From assembly GCA_965214055.1 (NCBI GenBank), contig OZ243931.1, positions 1 through 64,000 on the forward strand: a stretch of 64,000 nucleotides of DNA, written 5' to 3'. Position numbers and translations under genes: made by a program. The notes under the pieces were generated by a model. The model did not search any database. It worked only from the letters and a program-made list of their open reading frames with translations, and was not told the origin of the DNA. This document shows, piece after piece, positions 28,882 to 36,584 of the stretch (positions are counted from its first letter, which is position 1; every line of letters begins with the position of its first letter). Origin of the DNA: WTGA01 sp965214055 (GTDB lineage: Bacteria > Pseudomonadota > Gammaproteobacteria > Arenicellales > Poriferihabitantaceae).

Positions 28882-29354
28882 ACGACTCCATTACCAACCG
28901 ACAAGAATTCTGGGCAACCCTGTACGGTTTTATCATTGCGGCCGCATTTGCCGTCCTGTCATTCTGGAATACGGACCCCGAGGTCTACCTGTTTCCCCGA
29001 ATCATCGCAGCCCTGATGTTGCTGCTGGCCATGGTGCAGGTGTTCTCCTTTTTGCGTTTGTCACGCGCTGACCCGGCCCCGGATGAACTCACCCACCAGC
29101 GGATTCCATGGCGGCAACTGGTCCCCGGCCTGGCCGTATCCATCATCATGGTCCTGCTAATGGAAATACTGGGTTTTTATGCCAGTTCTTTTCTGGCTTT
29201 CCTCGCCATTATCGTTCTGTACGGAAAACGACAGGTTACCGACCCCAGGTCCCTGATCACCAAAGCCGGGATCAGTGTCATCTTCATGGCCATTATATTC
29301 ACGCTATTTTGGAAATTGCTTCATGTTCGTACACCAACCGGCTGGTTGCTGTGA
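28878..29354 (+). CDS. tctB: Tripartite tricarboxylate transporter, small permease (TctB family)
   Basis: Small membrane subunit of the same transporter: 158 residues with four hydrophobic helices (about 15-35, 42-60, 80-115 split, 130-150), the normal plan for TctB. It starts at a GTG overlapping the tctA stop codon (GTGA). Sequence similarity within the family is low, so the call rests on size, topology and position between tctA and tctC. Confidence 0.88.
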   Translation: MNDSITNRQEFWATLYGFIIAAAFAVLSFWNTDPEVYLFPRIIAALMLLLAMVQVFSFLRLSRADPAPDELTHQRIPWRQLVPGLAVSIIMVLLMEILGFYASSFLAFLAIIVLYGKRQVTDPRSLITKAGISVIFMAIIFTLFWKLLHVRTPTGWLL

Positions 29355-29557
29355 AATACAAAGGTGCCTGCAGGACCCGCCGGTGGCGGAACAGCACGAA
29401 TCCAGACACATCCTGTCCGGACTTAACCCAGACAAATATCCGGTATTCGCAATGGCTGGAGAAAACCGGGTCCGGATCCATTGAACCAGACCAGGCCGCC
29501 CCGCGGTACTGAACAAACCATTTTAACCACTCAATCAATCCTCCGGGAGAATACACA

Positions 29558-30568
29558 ATGAAATCAAAACCCATCTCTTCATTCACACAACGACTCGCCA
29601 TATCCCTTATCGCTGCCATTTCAGTATTGGCCATGGCGACGACTTCGTACGCAGAGGGCTATCCGGATCGCCCAATTGGCGTCATGGTGGCCTACAGCCC
29701 AGGTGGTGCCACGGATTTCCAGGCCCGGGTAGCGACTCTGGCTTCGGCCAAACTGGACAAGGATGAACAACCGATGTCCATCGGCCAACCCATCTACGTA
29801 ACCAATAAACCCGGTGCAGGAGGGCGCAAAGGCTGGAACTGGTTTGCCGAAAAAGTGCCCGCGGACGGATATATGCTGGCTGCCTACAACGTTCCGCACT
29901 TTATCGCCCAATCCATCGTGTTCGACACCAAATACAATATCGGAAACCTAGAACCCGTGGGCAACTGGGGAGCAGACCCGGCGGTCCTCATCACAGGAAA
30001 GGACAGCCCGTTCAATACCGCCCAGGACCTGGTGGAATTCGCCAAGGCAAATCCGGGGAAATTGACGGTCAGCGGCGCCGGTAAATTTGTAGGCCACCAT
30101 ATCGCTTTTCTTCAACTGGCCAAGGCCAGTGAAGCAGACATGCAGTATGTGCCGGGAAAAGGCGGTGTGGATGCGCTGAAACTGGTCAAGGGCGGCCAGG
30201 TCAAGGCTGGATTCAACAATCTGTCCGACTCCGCCCGTGCCGGGGATGATATTAAAATACTGGCGGTCGCCGATCTTGAACGCCACGAATTTTTGCCCGA
30301 TGTCCCGACCTTCCAGGAACTCGGTATTGATATCGACAACTCCAGCGTGAACTTTCGCGGATTGATGGTTCCCGCCGGCACAGACCAGGCGATCATTGAT
30401 TTTCTGGCTGAAAAGGTCCCGGTAATGTTCAGCGACAAAAAGACACTCGGAAAAATGAAACAGACCAATTCTCCGGTACGCATCATGAATCGCGATGAGG
30501 TCATCGCCATGTGGCAGGAGAGGCAGACGGCGCTTACAGAGCTTCTCGCAACCCTCAAGGAAGACTGA
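29558..30568 (+). CDS. tctC: Tripartite tricarboxylate transporter, periplasmic binding protein (TctC/Bug family)
   Basis: Substrate-binding protein (336 residues) secreted to the periplasm; signal peptide of about 32 residues ends ATTSYA. The Bug-family core is visible: YPDRPIGVMVAYSPGGATD, then ITNKPGAGGRKGW-like loop (VTNKPGAGGRKGWNW) and PDVPTFQELGID. GGGAG lies nine bases before ATG 29558. A 200-base gap separates it from tctB, and a strong terminator follows, which fits separate high-level expression of the binding protein. The ligand is probably the acid activated by the CoA ligase downstream. Confidence 0.92.
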   Translation: MKSKPISSFTQRLAISLIAAISVLAMATTSYAEGYPDRPIGVMVAYSPGGATDFQARVATLASAKLDKDEQPMSIGQPIYVTNKPGAGGRKGWNWFAEKVPADGYMLAAYNVPHFIAQSIVFDTKYNIGNLEPVGNWGADPAVLITGKDSPFNTAQDLVEFAKANPGKLTVSGAGKFVGHHIAFLQLAKASEADMQYVPGKGGVDALKLVKGGQVKAGFNNLSDSARAGDDIKILAVADLERHEFLPDVPTFQELGIDIDNSSVNFRGLMVPAGTDQAIIDFLAEKVPVMFSDKKTLGKMKQTNSPVRIMNRDEVIAMWQERQTALTELLATLKED

Positions 30569-30581
30569 TTCCTGAAACCGC

Positions 30582-30613
30582 GGGGTGCCGGGATTCCGGC
30601 ACCCCTTCTTTTT
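30582..30613 (+). terminator. Strong Rho-independent terminator/attenuator after tctC
   Basis: A perfect 10-bp stem, GGGGTGCCGG / CCGGCACCCC, with loop GATT, followed by TTCTTTTT. It lies 13 bases after the tctC stop and 20 bases before the aldehyde dehydrogenase start, so it should reduce read-through into the downstream enzymes. Confidence 0.88.
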
Positions 30614-30632
30614 CCTGTACCGGACCAGAAAC

Positions 30633-32036
30633 ATGGACAACCAGCTCTCCGGGATTCTGGAGCGTGCCCGTCGTGCACAAACACAATACGAGGCTTTTGA
30701 CCAACGATCGGTGGATGAAACGGTCACGGCGGTGGGATGGGGGATCGTAAACCCCGACAACAATCGCCGGCTTTCAGAATTGGCCGTGTCGGACACCGGA
30801 ATCGGCGATGTAGACGATAAAATCAACAAGAACCGTCGCAAGACAATGGGACTGTTGCGTGACCTGAAAGGCGTAAAATCCGTAGGCGTCATTTCAGACG
30901 ATCCCGCCCGGGGCATTGTCCGGATTGCCCGCCCGGTGGGAATCGTCGGTGCCATCGTCCCGTCTACCAATCCCATCGCAACGCCGGTAAACAAGACACT
31001 CAATGCGCTCAAGGGAAGGAACGCCATTGTCCTGGCCCCTTCCCCCAAGGGAGACCGAACCTGCGAAAGACTCGTTGAACTGATACAGGCGGCACTGAAA
31101 AGAGTGGGGGCACCGGTAAATCTGGTACAAAAAATGCCGTCTCCTCCCGGCAAGGCCGCGACGGGACAATTGATGCAATCCGTGGACCTCATCGTCGCAA
31201 CCGGGTCGCAAAGGAATGTGCGGGCTGCTTATTCCAGCGGAACACCCGCCATTGGTGTGGGTGCCGGCAATGTGGTCTCCATCGTGGATGAAACCGCTGA
31301 TATTGGAGAAGCCGCTGCGAAAATCATTGTTTCCAAATCGTTTGACAATGCCACCAGCTGTTCCTCGGAAAACAACCTGATCGTTGTGGAGCCTGTATAC
31401 CGGGAAATGGTGCACGCACTGCAGCAAAACGGCGCGGTATTGTTGTCCGGGCAGGAGAAACGGATTCTGCAAAAAGCCATGTGGAAAGACGGCAGACTCA
31501 ACCCCGGGATTATTGCAAAACCCGCATCCGCCATTGCCCGGTATGCCAGCCTGGGCAGGGCAGACACGGAGCAGGCCCGGGTATTGCTGGTGGAGGAAGA
31601 CCGATATGGTGAGCAGGCTCCGTTCTCCGGAGAAAAGCTCTCCCCGGTACTCACTGTCTTCCAGGCACCGGATTTTCAGGCTGCCAAATCCATTGCCGAA
31701 GGGATCTTGAATTATCAGGGCAAGGGACATTCCGTTTCCCTGCATTCCGATTCCGATGACCGTGCTCTGGAACTGGGCCTGGAACTCCCTGTGTGCCGGG
31801 TCATCGTGAACCAGGTGCACTGTTTTGCCACCGGCGGTGCCTTCAACAACGGCCTCCCCTTTTCGCTGTCCATGGGATGCGGGACCTGGGGAGGAAACAG
31901 TATTTCGGAGAACCTGCAGTACCGCCACTACCTGAACATTACTCGAATTTCACGCGTGATTGAAAATGCAGAGCCCACCGAGGAAGAGTTGTTTTCGGAT
32001 TACTGGGCGAAATATCCGGCCCACTCCTCCCTGTAA
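30633..32036 (+). CDS. CoA-acylating aldehyde dehydrogenase, sulfoacetaldehyde dehydrogenase (SauS)-like
   Basis: A 467-residue NAD(P)-dependent aldehyde dehydrogenase of the acylating class (AdhE/EutE/SauS branch), interconverting an acyl-CoA and an aldehyde. The catalytic cysteine is in ATSCSSENNLIV (about residue 242), and the cofactor stretch PVGIVGAIVPSTNPIATP is typical. Together with the AMP-forming ligase 32 bases downstream it reproduces the SauS-SauT pair of sulfoacetate degradation in Cupriavidus: acid to acyl-CoA to aldehyde. The start ATG 30633 follows the terminator hairpin; a GTG at 30585 would lie inside that hairpin. Other short acyl-CoA substrates remain possible. Confidence 0.78.
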   Translation: MDNQLSGILERARRAQTQYEAFDQRSVDETVTAVGWGIVNPDNNRRLSELAVSDTGIGDVDDKINKNRRKTMGLLRDLKGVKSVGVISDDPARGIVRIARPVGIVGAIVPSTNPIATPVNKTLNALKGRNAIVLAPSPKGDRTCERLVELIQAALKRVGAPVNLVQKMPSPPGKAATGQLMQSVDLIVATGSQRNVRAAYSSGTPAIGVGAGNVVSIVDETADIGEAAAKIIVSKSFDNATSCSSENNLIVVEPVYREMVHALQQNGAVLLSGQEKRILQKAMWKDGRLNPGIIAKPASAIARYASLGRADTEQARVLLVEEDRYGEQAPFSGEKLSPVLTVFQAPDFQAAKSIAEGILNYQGKGHSVSLHSDSDDRALELGLELPVCRVIVNQVHCFATGGAFNNGLPFSLSMGCGTWGGNSISENLQYRHYLNITRISRVIENAEPTEEELFSDYWAKYPAHSSL

Positions 32037-32068
32037 GAATCCCCTAAAACCGCGGTCGCTGACACAAC

Positions 32069-33619
32069 ATGGCGGACACCATCAATCAACTCATTGATTA
32101 TTGGGCAGACCACTCCCCGGACAAGGTCTATCTGGAAGCGGCGGAAAGCGGCAAGACGATAAAGTATCAGGAACTCCAGCTTTTTTGCCGTCAAATCAAT
32201 GGATGGCTCGATACGGAAGAAATTCCAAGAGGCAGCACGGTTGCATTCCTCATGGACAACGGCTTCTGGACGACCTGCCTTTTTCTCGGCATCATGTACA
32301 GCGGCCGGGTGGTCCTGCCGCTGAATGCCGTTGCCGGCCCGGAACAGTTGAACTATGTGATTGCCCACTCAGGAGTCGGGATGATCCTGTGCTCCAGGAA
32401 ATATTCTACCAGTTATAAGGAGGCACTCCATGCCCATCCCTGTCAGGTCAGGCTCTGCAGGGAGAACGAGCCTCCTGACTACCTCCGCGCCAGGGATGGG
32501 ATTCCGCCTGCCCCGGACCCGGTTCCGGCTCCCGATGAGACCGCCCTGCTAATCTACACATCGGGAACAACGGGGAAACCCAAAGGGGTGATGCTTACTC
32601 ATGCCAATGTCATTGCCGGGGGCAAAAATACCATGATGGCCCATCACCTGACCCCCCGTGACAAGGGACTGTGTGTCTTGCCGCTGTACCACATCAACGC
32701 CGAAATGGTATCCGTTCTCGGCAGCCTTGTGAGCAACGGCAGCCTGGTCATGGCACAGAAATTCAGCACCCGGGGTTTCTGGAAATGGATACAGGAATAT
32801 CGATGCACCTGGTTCAGTGTCGTCCCCACCATTGTCTCCTATCTCATCGCCCGGCAGGAAAACAATTTTCCAGCCGACAACGATGAAGAGAGTTTTTATC
32901 ATTCCGATTTCAGGAAATTTGTCCGCTTCGGCCGGTCCGCCTCCGCGCCGCTTGCCCCGGAGATCCACCAGCAGTTTGAATCTCTCTTTCAGGTCCCCCT
33001 CATCGAAACCATGGGAATCAGCGAATGTGCGGCGCAAACCCACTCCAACCCGATGGAACCGGGCCGCCAACGCCATGGTTCCGTGGGTTTTCCGGTGGGC
33101 AATGAAGCCCGGATCGTGGACCGCCATCACCGGACCGCCCAGGATCTCGAAATCGGCGAACTCGCTATCCGGGGACCCAATGTCATGAAAGGCTATTTCA
33201 TGAACCCGGAAGCCACCGCAGCCGTTCTGGATGAGGCCGGCTGGTTTTATACCGGAGACCTGGGGTATCGGGATGAAGACGGTTACTACCATATTACCGG
33301 ACGACTGAAAGAACTGATCATTCGTGGCGGTGAAAATATCTCTCCGCGTGAGATTGACGATGTCCTGTACCAGCACCCGGGCGTTCTGGAAGCCGCCGCA
33401 TACGGCATCGCAGATAGGGATTATGGAGAAGAAGTCATGGCGGCCGTGGTATTGAAGGCCAATACCCAATGCAATGAACAGGAGTTATCCGAGCATTGCC
33501 GGATGTTGCTTGGAAAAGCCAAGTCCCCCAAAAGGATCACCTTCCTGGACCACCTTCCCAAGGGTCCTTCGGGAAAGATTCAGCGCAAGAAACTGGCCAG
33601 CCGGTCCCTGCCCGACTGA
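32069..33619 (+). CDS. AMP-forming acyl-CoA ligase, sulfoacetate-CoA ligase (SauT)-like
   Basis: Activates a carboxylic acid to its CoA thioester with ATP. The 516-residue protein has the ANL signature TSGTTGKPKG (164-173), the A5 motif region (ETMGISECAA), the A7 motif WFYTGDLGY, the hinge GRLKELIIRGGENISP and the C-terminal catalytic lysine in GPSGKIQRKKL. It belongs to the short-chain/fatty-acid group, so substrate is not readable directly. Its coupling to an acylating aldehyde dehydrogenase, a TTT transporter and a GntR regulator suggests sulfoacetate. ATG 32069 has no clear ribosome-binding site. Confidence 0.82.
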   Translation: MADTINQLIDYWADHSPDKVYLEAAESGKTIKYQELQLFCRQINGWLDTEEIPRGSTVAFLMDNGFWTTCLFLGIMYSGRVVLPLNAVAGPEQLNYVIAHSGVGMILCSRKYSTSYKEALHAHPCQVRLCRENEPPDYLRARDGIPPAPDPVPAPDETALLIYTSGTTGKPKGVMLTHANVIAGGKNTMMAHHLTPRDKGLCVLPLYHINAEMVSVLGSLVSNGSLVMAQKFSTRGFWKWIQEYRCTWFSVVPTIVSYLIARQENNFPADNDEESFYHSDFRKFVRFGRSASAPLAPEIHQQFESLFQVPLIETMGISECAAQTHSNPMEPGRQRHGSVGFPVGNEARIVDRHHRTAQDLEIGELAIRGPNVMKGYFMNPEATAAVLDEAGWFYTGDLGYRDEDGYYHITGRLKELIIRGGENISPREIDDVLYQHPGVLEAAAYGIADRDYGEEVMAAVVLKANTQCNEQELSEHCRMLLGKAKSPKRITFLDHLPKGPSGKIQRKKLASRSLPD

Positions 33620-33925
33620 ATCGGCCGGCTGTCGATTTCCTGCTCTTTGACCGGCATTGCGGACTTTCCCGTTCATCCCGGACAGGCCGATCGGATGGCT
33701 GTGGACAACCTTCATACCCGGTGCCCCCCGGCATATCCGAAATCACTCCGTCCCCGGATGGCTCACCGCAAAGCCCCCGTACCATCCAGAGCTTCCCCCT
33801 GTATCCCATTCGGATAACCGCCTCAAGGACCGCGATGCCAAAGGGAAAAGGATCGGTTTTGGGATGCATTAAAACCCATTTTTTGAAAAGGTCTGCCAGG
33901 TGCAGACTTCATCGGACCATCAAGG
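33620..33925. other. Intergenic stretch, nothing recognised
   Basis: About 300 bases between the convergent CoA ligase and antitoxin genes. Short frames only; no hairpin with T tract, no repeats. Confidence 0.4.
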
Positions 33926-34231
33926 TCACATGCTATATGCTTCAATTGCATGAATGCCTGACACGTCGACTGTTTGTTCGGCAACCGCCAGATCGTAATT
34001 TCGTTGCAGATTGATCCAAAATAGCCCACCATTGCCGAACAGCTTGCCGAATCGCACCGCCATTTCTGCAGTGACTGGCTGTTTCTCGCTGATGATGGCG
34101 TGTAACGTCTGTCTCGATATTCCGAGTGCATCAGCAATAGCTGACTTGCTCATCTGTAGCGCAGGCAGGATGTCCTCGCGCAGGATTTCTCCGGGGTGCA
34201 CCGGTTTTATGGAAGCATGTCTTTCGATCAT
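33926..34231 (-). CDS. higA: HigA/VapI-type antitoxin, HTH DNA-binding protein
   Basis: A 101-residue antitoxin of the HigA group: HPGEILREDILPAL, then a Cro/CI-type helix-turn-helix (MSKSAIADALGISRQTLHAI) and the AVRFGKLFGNGGLFWINLQ motif. HigA neutralises the HigB ribonuclease and represses its own operon. Its ATG shares one base with the toxin stop codon (TGATG). The antitoxin is intact although the toxin frame is broken, so it may persist as a stand-alone regulator. Confidence 0.9.
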   Translation of the reverse strand: MIERHASIKPVHPGEILREDILPALQMSKSAIADALGISRQTLHAIISEKQPVTAEMAVRFGKLFGNGGLFWINLQRNYDLAVAEQTVDVSGIHAIEAYSM

Positions 34232-34508
34232 CAGTGGTAGTCCTCTATGTCTACATCCACAGCCCCATCCTTATCCCACCCGAAGGTAATTCGATAGTTT
34301 GCGGTCAAGCGTACGGTGAAACGACTCGTTTTGCCTCCTTTCAGTGAGTGAAAGTAGGAACCGGGATAGTTCATTTGCTCAGGCCGTTCAGCAGCCTCGA
34401 GGGCAGCCAGGATTCGACGAAGTTCTGGATCCACGCATCATTTAAACCTCGACTCTGGCCTCTCATCCAGTAATTACGAAGTGACTTGTGCCGAATGTTC
34501 CTGATCAT
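34231..34508 (-). pseudogene. higB: HigB/RelE-type toxin, apparently frameshifted
   Basis: The C-terminal two thirds (from codon GTG 34434) reads as HigB mRNA interferase: DPELRRILAALEAA, NYPGSYFHSLKG, then NYRITFGWDKDGAVDVDIEDYH. The family N-terminus, MIRNIRHKSLRNYW...RGLNDA, is present just upstream from ATG 34508 but in another frame. Adding one base near 34434-34436 would restore a protein of about 92 residues, the normal HigB length. As written the intact frame lacks about 25 N-terminal residues, so the toxin is probably inactive unless this is a sequencing error. Confidence 0.7.
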
Positions 34509-34684
34509 GGCCCAAGGTAGTCATATAGATTCAGATTGTCAAGTGTTGCTTTACATTCATTGGGACAAGTTGCAAAATCAGGAACTGACTCATTTAACCT
34601 CTGGGACAGGAATCAGATAACGCAATAAAAACCATCTTTTTTGTGTCGATCAACAAAACGTGAAACCGCCGCTCAATCCACAGT

Positions 34685-34723
34685 ATTAGGATAATTCAAA
34701 TATTAAATTTGAATTATCCTAAT
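34685..34723. repeat. Perfect 17-bp inverted repeat upstream of the DUF4143 ATPase gene
   Basis: Arms ATTAGGATAATTCAAAT (34685-34701) and its exact complement (34707-34723) flank a 5-base spacer, ending 20 bases before the ATPase start codon. It overlaps a putative -35 box, so an operator for autoregulation is likely; a poly-T follows on the plus strand, so a terminator role cannot be excluded. Confidence 0.8.
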
Positions 34724-34736
34724 TTTTTGATAAAAT
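34709..34736 (+). promoter_or_regulatory. Putative sigma-70 promoter giving a leaderless mRNA
   Basis: TTGAAT (34709-34714) and TAAAAT (34731-34736) are 16 bases apart. A start site seven or eight bases downstream would fall on the ATG at 34744, and no ribosome-binding site precedes that ATG, which together suggest a leaderless transcript. Confidence 0.45.
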
Positions 34737-34743
34737 TTACCCT

Positions 34744-36441
34744 ATGATTGATCGAGACCTGACCCCGGAATTAATCAAGGCCGCAAAGCGGGCGCCTGCC
34801 GTCACGATAACCGGTCCCCGGCAGAGCGGCAAAACTACATTGTGCCGGGCCCTATTTCAAGACCATCCGTACCGGACACTCGAGGCACCGGACGAACGGG
34901 CATTCGCAACCTCAGACCCCAGAGGATTTTTGGCGCAACTCCCCAATGGTGCCATCATTGATGAGATCCAGCGTGTTCCGGAATTGCTCTCCTATCTGCA
35001 GGGCATCATCGACGACGACCCGGTGCCGGGACGCTGGATTCTCAGTGGTTCGCAAAACCTCTCCCTACTGGAATCCGTCACCCAGTCGCTGGCAGGACGT
35101 ACCGAGGTGCATCACCTGTTGCCCTTGACATGGAACGAGATCAAACGCTTCGGCCAACCTCCCGCGGGCCTGGAAGAAACCCTGTTCAGTGGCGGCTATC
35201 CTCGAATTTTCGACCAGAAACTCGACCCGTCGGCCTGGCTCCGCTCGTACGTCTCTACCTACCTCGAACGGGATGTGCGAATGGTCCGAAACATTGGGAA
35301 CCTTGCGACATTTCAGCAGTTCGTCGAATTGTGCGCCGGTCGCACCGGACAATTGCTCAATTATTCTTCCCTGTCTAACGACTGCGGCATTTCGCAACCG
35401 AGCGCCAAAAACTGGATCAGTATTCTGGAGGCTGGTTTTATCACTTTCCGACTGCCGGCGTTTCACGCTAACCTTCGTAAGCGACTGGTAAAGATGCCAA
35501 AACTGTATTTCCATGACACCGGTCTGGTCTGCTGGCTACTGGGGATCCGGAACCCCGAACAGCTTCGCCTACATCCTCTTCGGGGTGCTATCTTTGAATC
35601 CTGGGTGATTTCTGAGATCCGCAAATACCGCAATAATCAAGGTGAAACCCAGGGTCTTTCGTTCTACCGGGACAGCAACGGTACTGAAGTGGATCTGGTG
35701 ATTGATCATCCCATGGGGCACACCCTACTGGAAGCCAAATCCTCTCTTACCCCACCATCCAACCTGTTCCGAATTACCCGACGGGTTCGGAAATCCTTTC
35801 CGGACCCGACTTCGGTTGACATGGCGGTTACCTATGGCGGGAAGGAATTTCAACAGCGCAGTGATGGACAACTGGTCCCCTGGCACATGCTGCGCTCGGT
35901 GGCCATGCCGAATGCGAAATCCATAGTACGAGTCTTCGCCAGGGGTCAACCGGTCACCGATGCCAATGTCCTCGTGCTGTTTCCCAACGAGACATGGAAA
36001 TTTGCAAAGGCCGATGAACAGGGCGAGGCAGCTCTTGAACTGCATTCCCGTCATTTACCCATGACGGTATTCGTGGCCGCCCAAGGATTCGCTGCGCACC
36101 TGGAGAGGGACTGGATACCGGCCGAAAGCACTCTTTCTGTCCGCCTGAGTCCACTGCAGTACGGAGGCTCCGTCCTGATTCCAGAGACCTGGGGCAACAT
36201 TCCCGGCCTGACAGGACGATTGCACCCCATGCGGGACAACCTGGACCGAACTTATCTGTATACAGAAAATATGGCTATCAACGGAGAGTGCCAAGAGGTG
36301 TTTCCTTTCCAGCCGGACGAAGACATGCATCTCACCGACTCCAACGGCAAAGAGCTAATGGTCCGCATCATCGAGGTCGCCGGAAAGTCAGCACTGGTGG
36401 AGTATTATCCATACCGGCCGCGGATACAAACCGATACCTGA
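34744..36441 (+). CDS. AAA-type ATPase with DUF4143 domain and unusual C-terminal extension
   Basis: Residues 1-about 385 are a typical AAA_14/DUF4143 protein: Walker A (GPRQSGKTT), Walker B (GAIIDEIQRVP), sensor region (WILSGSQNLSL), the LERDVRMVRNIGN segment, then the C-terminal nuclease-like fold with TEVDLVID and LLEAKSS. The remaining 180 residues are not part of normal members: they start with an RVFARGQPVTDANVLV stretch resembling a carboxypeptidase-regulatory beta sandwich and end with a small domain. Members of the family are common, horizontally mobile and of unknown role, sometimes linked to toxin-antitoxin loci; here one lies directly beside higBA. No ribosome-binding site precedes the ATG. 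Confidence 0.85.
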   Translation: MIDRDLTPELIKAAKRAPAVTITGPRQSGKTTLCRALFQDHPYRTLEAPDERAFATSDPRGFLAQLPNGAIIDEIQRVPELLSYLQGIIDDDPVPGRWILSGSQNLSLLESVTQSLAGRTEVHHLLPLTWNEIKRFGQPPAGLEETLFSGGYPRIFDQKLDPSAWLRSYVSTYLERDVRMVRNIGNLATFQQFVELCAGRTGQLLNYSSLSNDCGISQPSAKNWISILEAGFITFRLPAFHANLRKRLVKMPKLYFHDTGLVCWLLGIRNPEQLRLHPLRGAIFESWVISEIRKYRNNQGETQGLSFYRDSNGTEVDLVIDHPMGHTLLEAKSSLTPPSNLFRITRRVRKSFPDPTSVDMAVTYGGKEFQQRSDGQLVPWHMLRSVAMPNAKSIVRVFARGQPVTDANVLVLFPNETWKFAKADEQGEAALELHSRHLPMTVFVAAQGFAAHLERDWIPAESTLSVRLSPLQYGGSVLIPETWGNIPGLTGRLHPMRDNLDRTYLYTENMAINGECQEVFPFQPDEDMHLTDSNGKELMVRIIEVAGKSALVEYYPYRPRIQTDT

Positions 36442-36584
36442 TGGACGGTAGCGAAAGAAAAGTGCCAACTGGAGACCCCCTATGACACTTGCTCCCGCCT
36501 GGAAACCCTCCCTCCCCCCGTACAGCCCAACCGATGAAGGATTACAGAGCACCCCTCAAGCTGGAGCGGGAACGACACCCGGGC

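Noticed and set aside
34430..34450. Programmed -1 frameshift in higB at the heptamer T TTA AAT
   Set aside because: Slipping back one base there leads directly into a TGA stop, so it cannot join the two halves.
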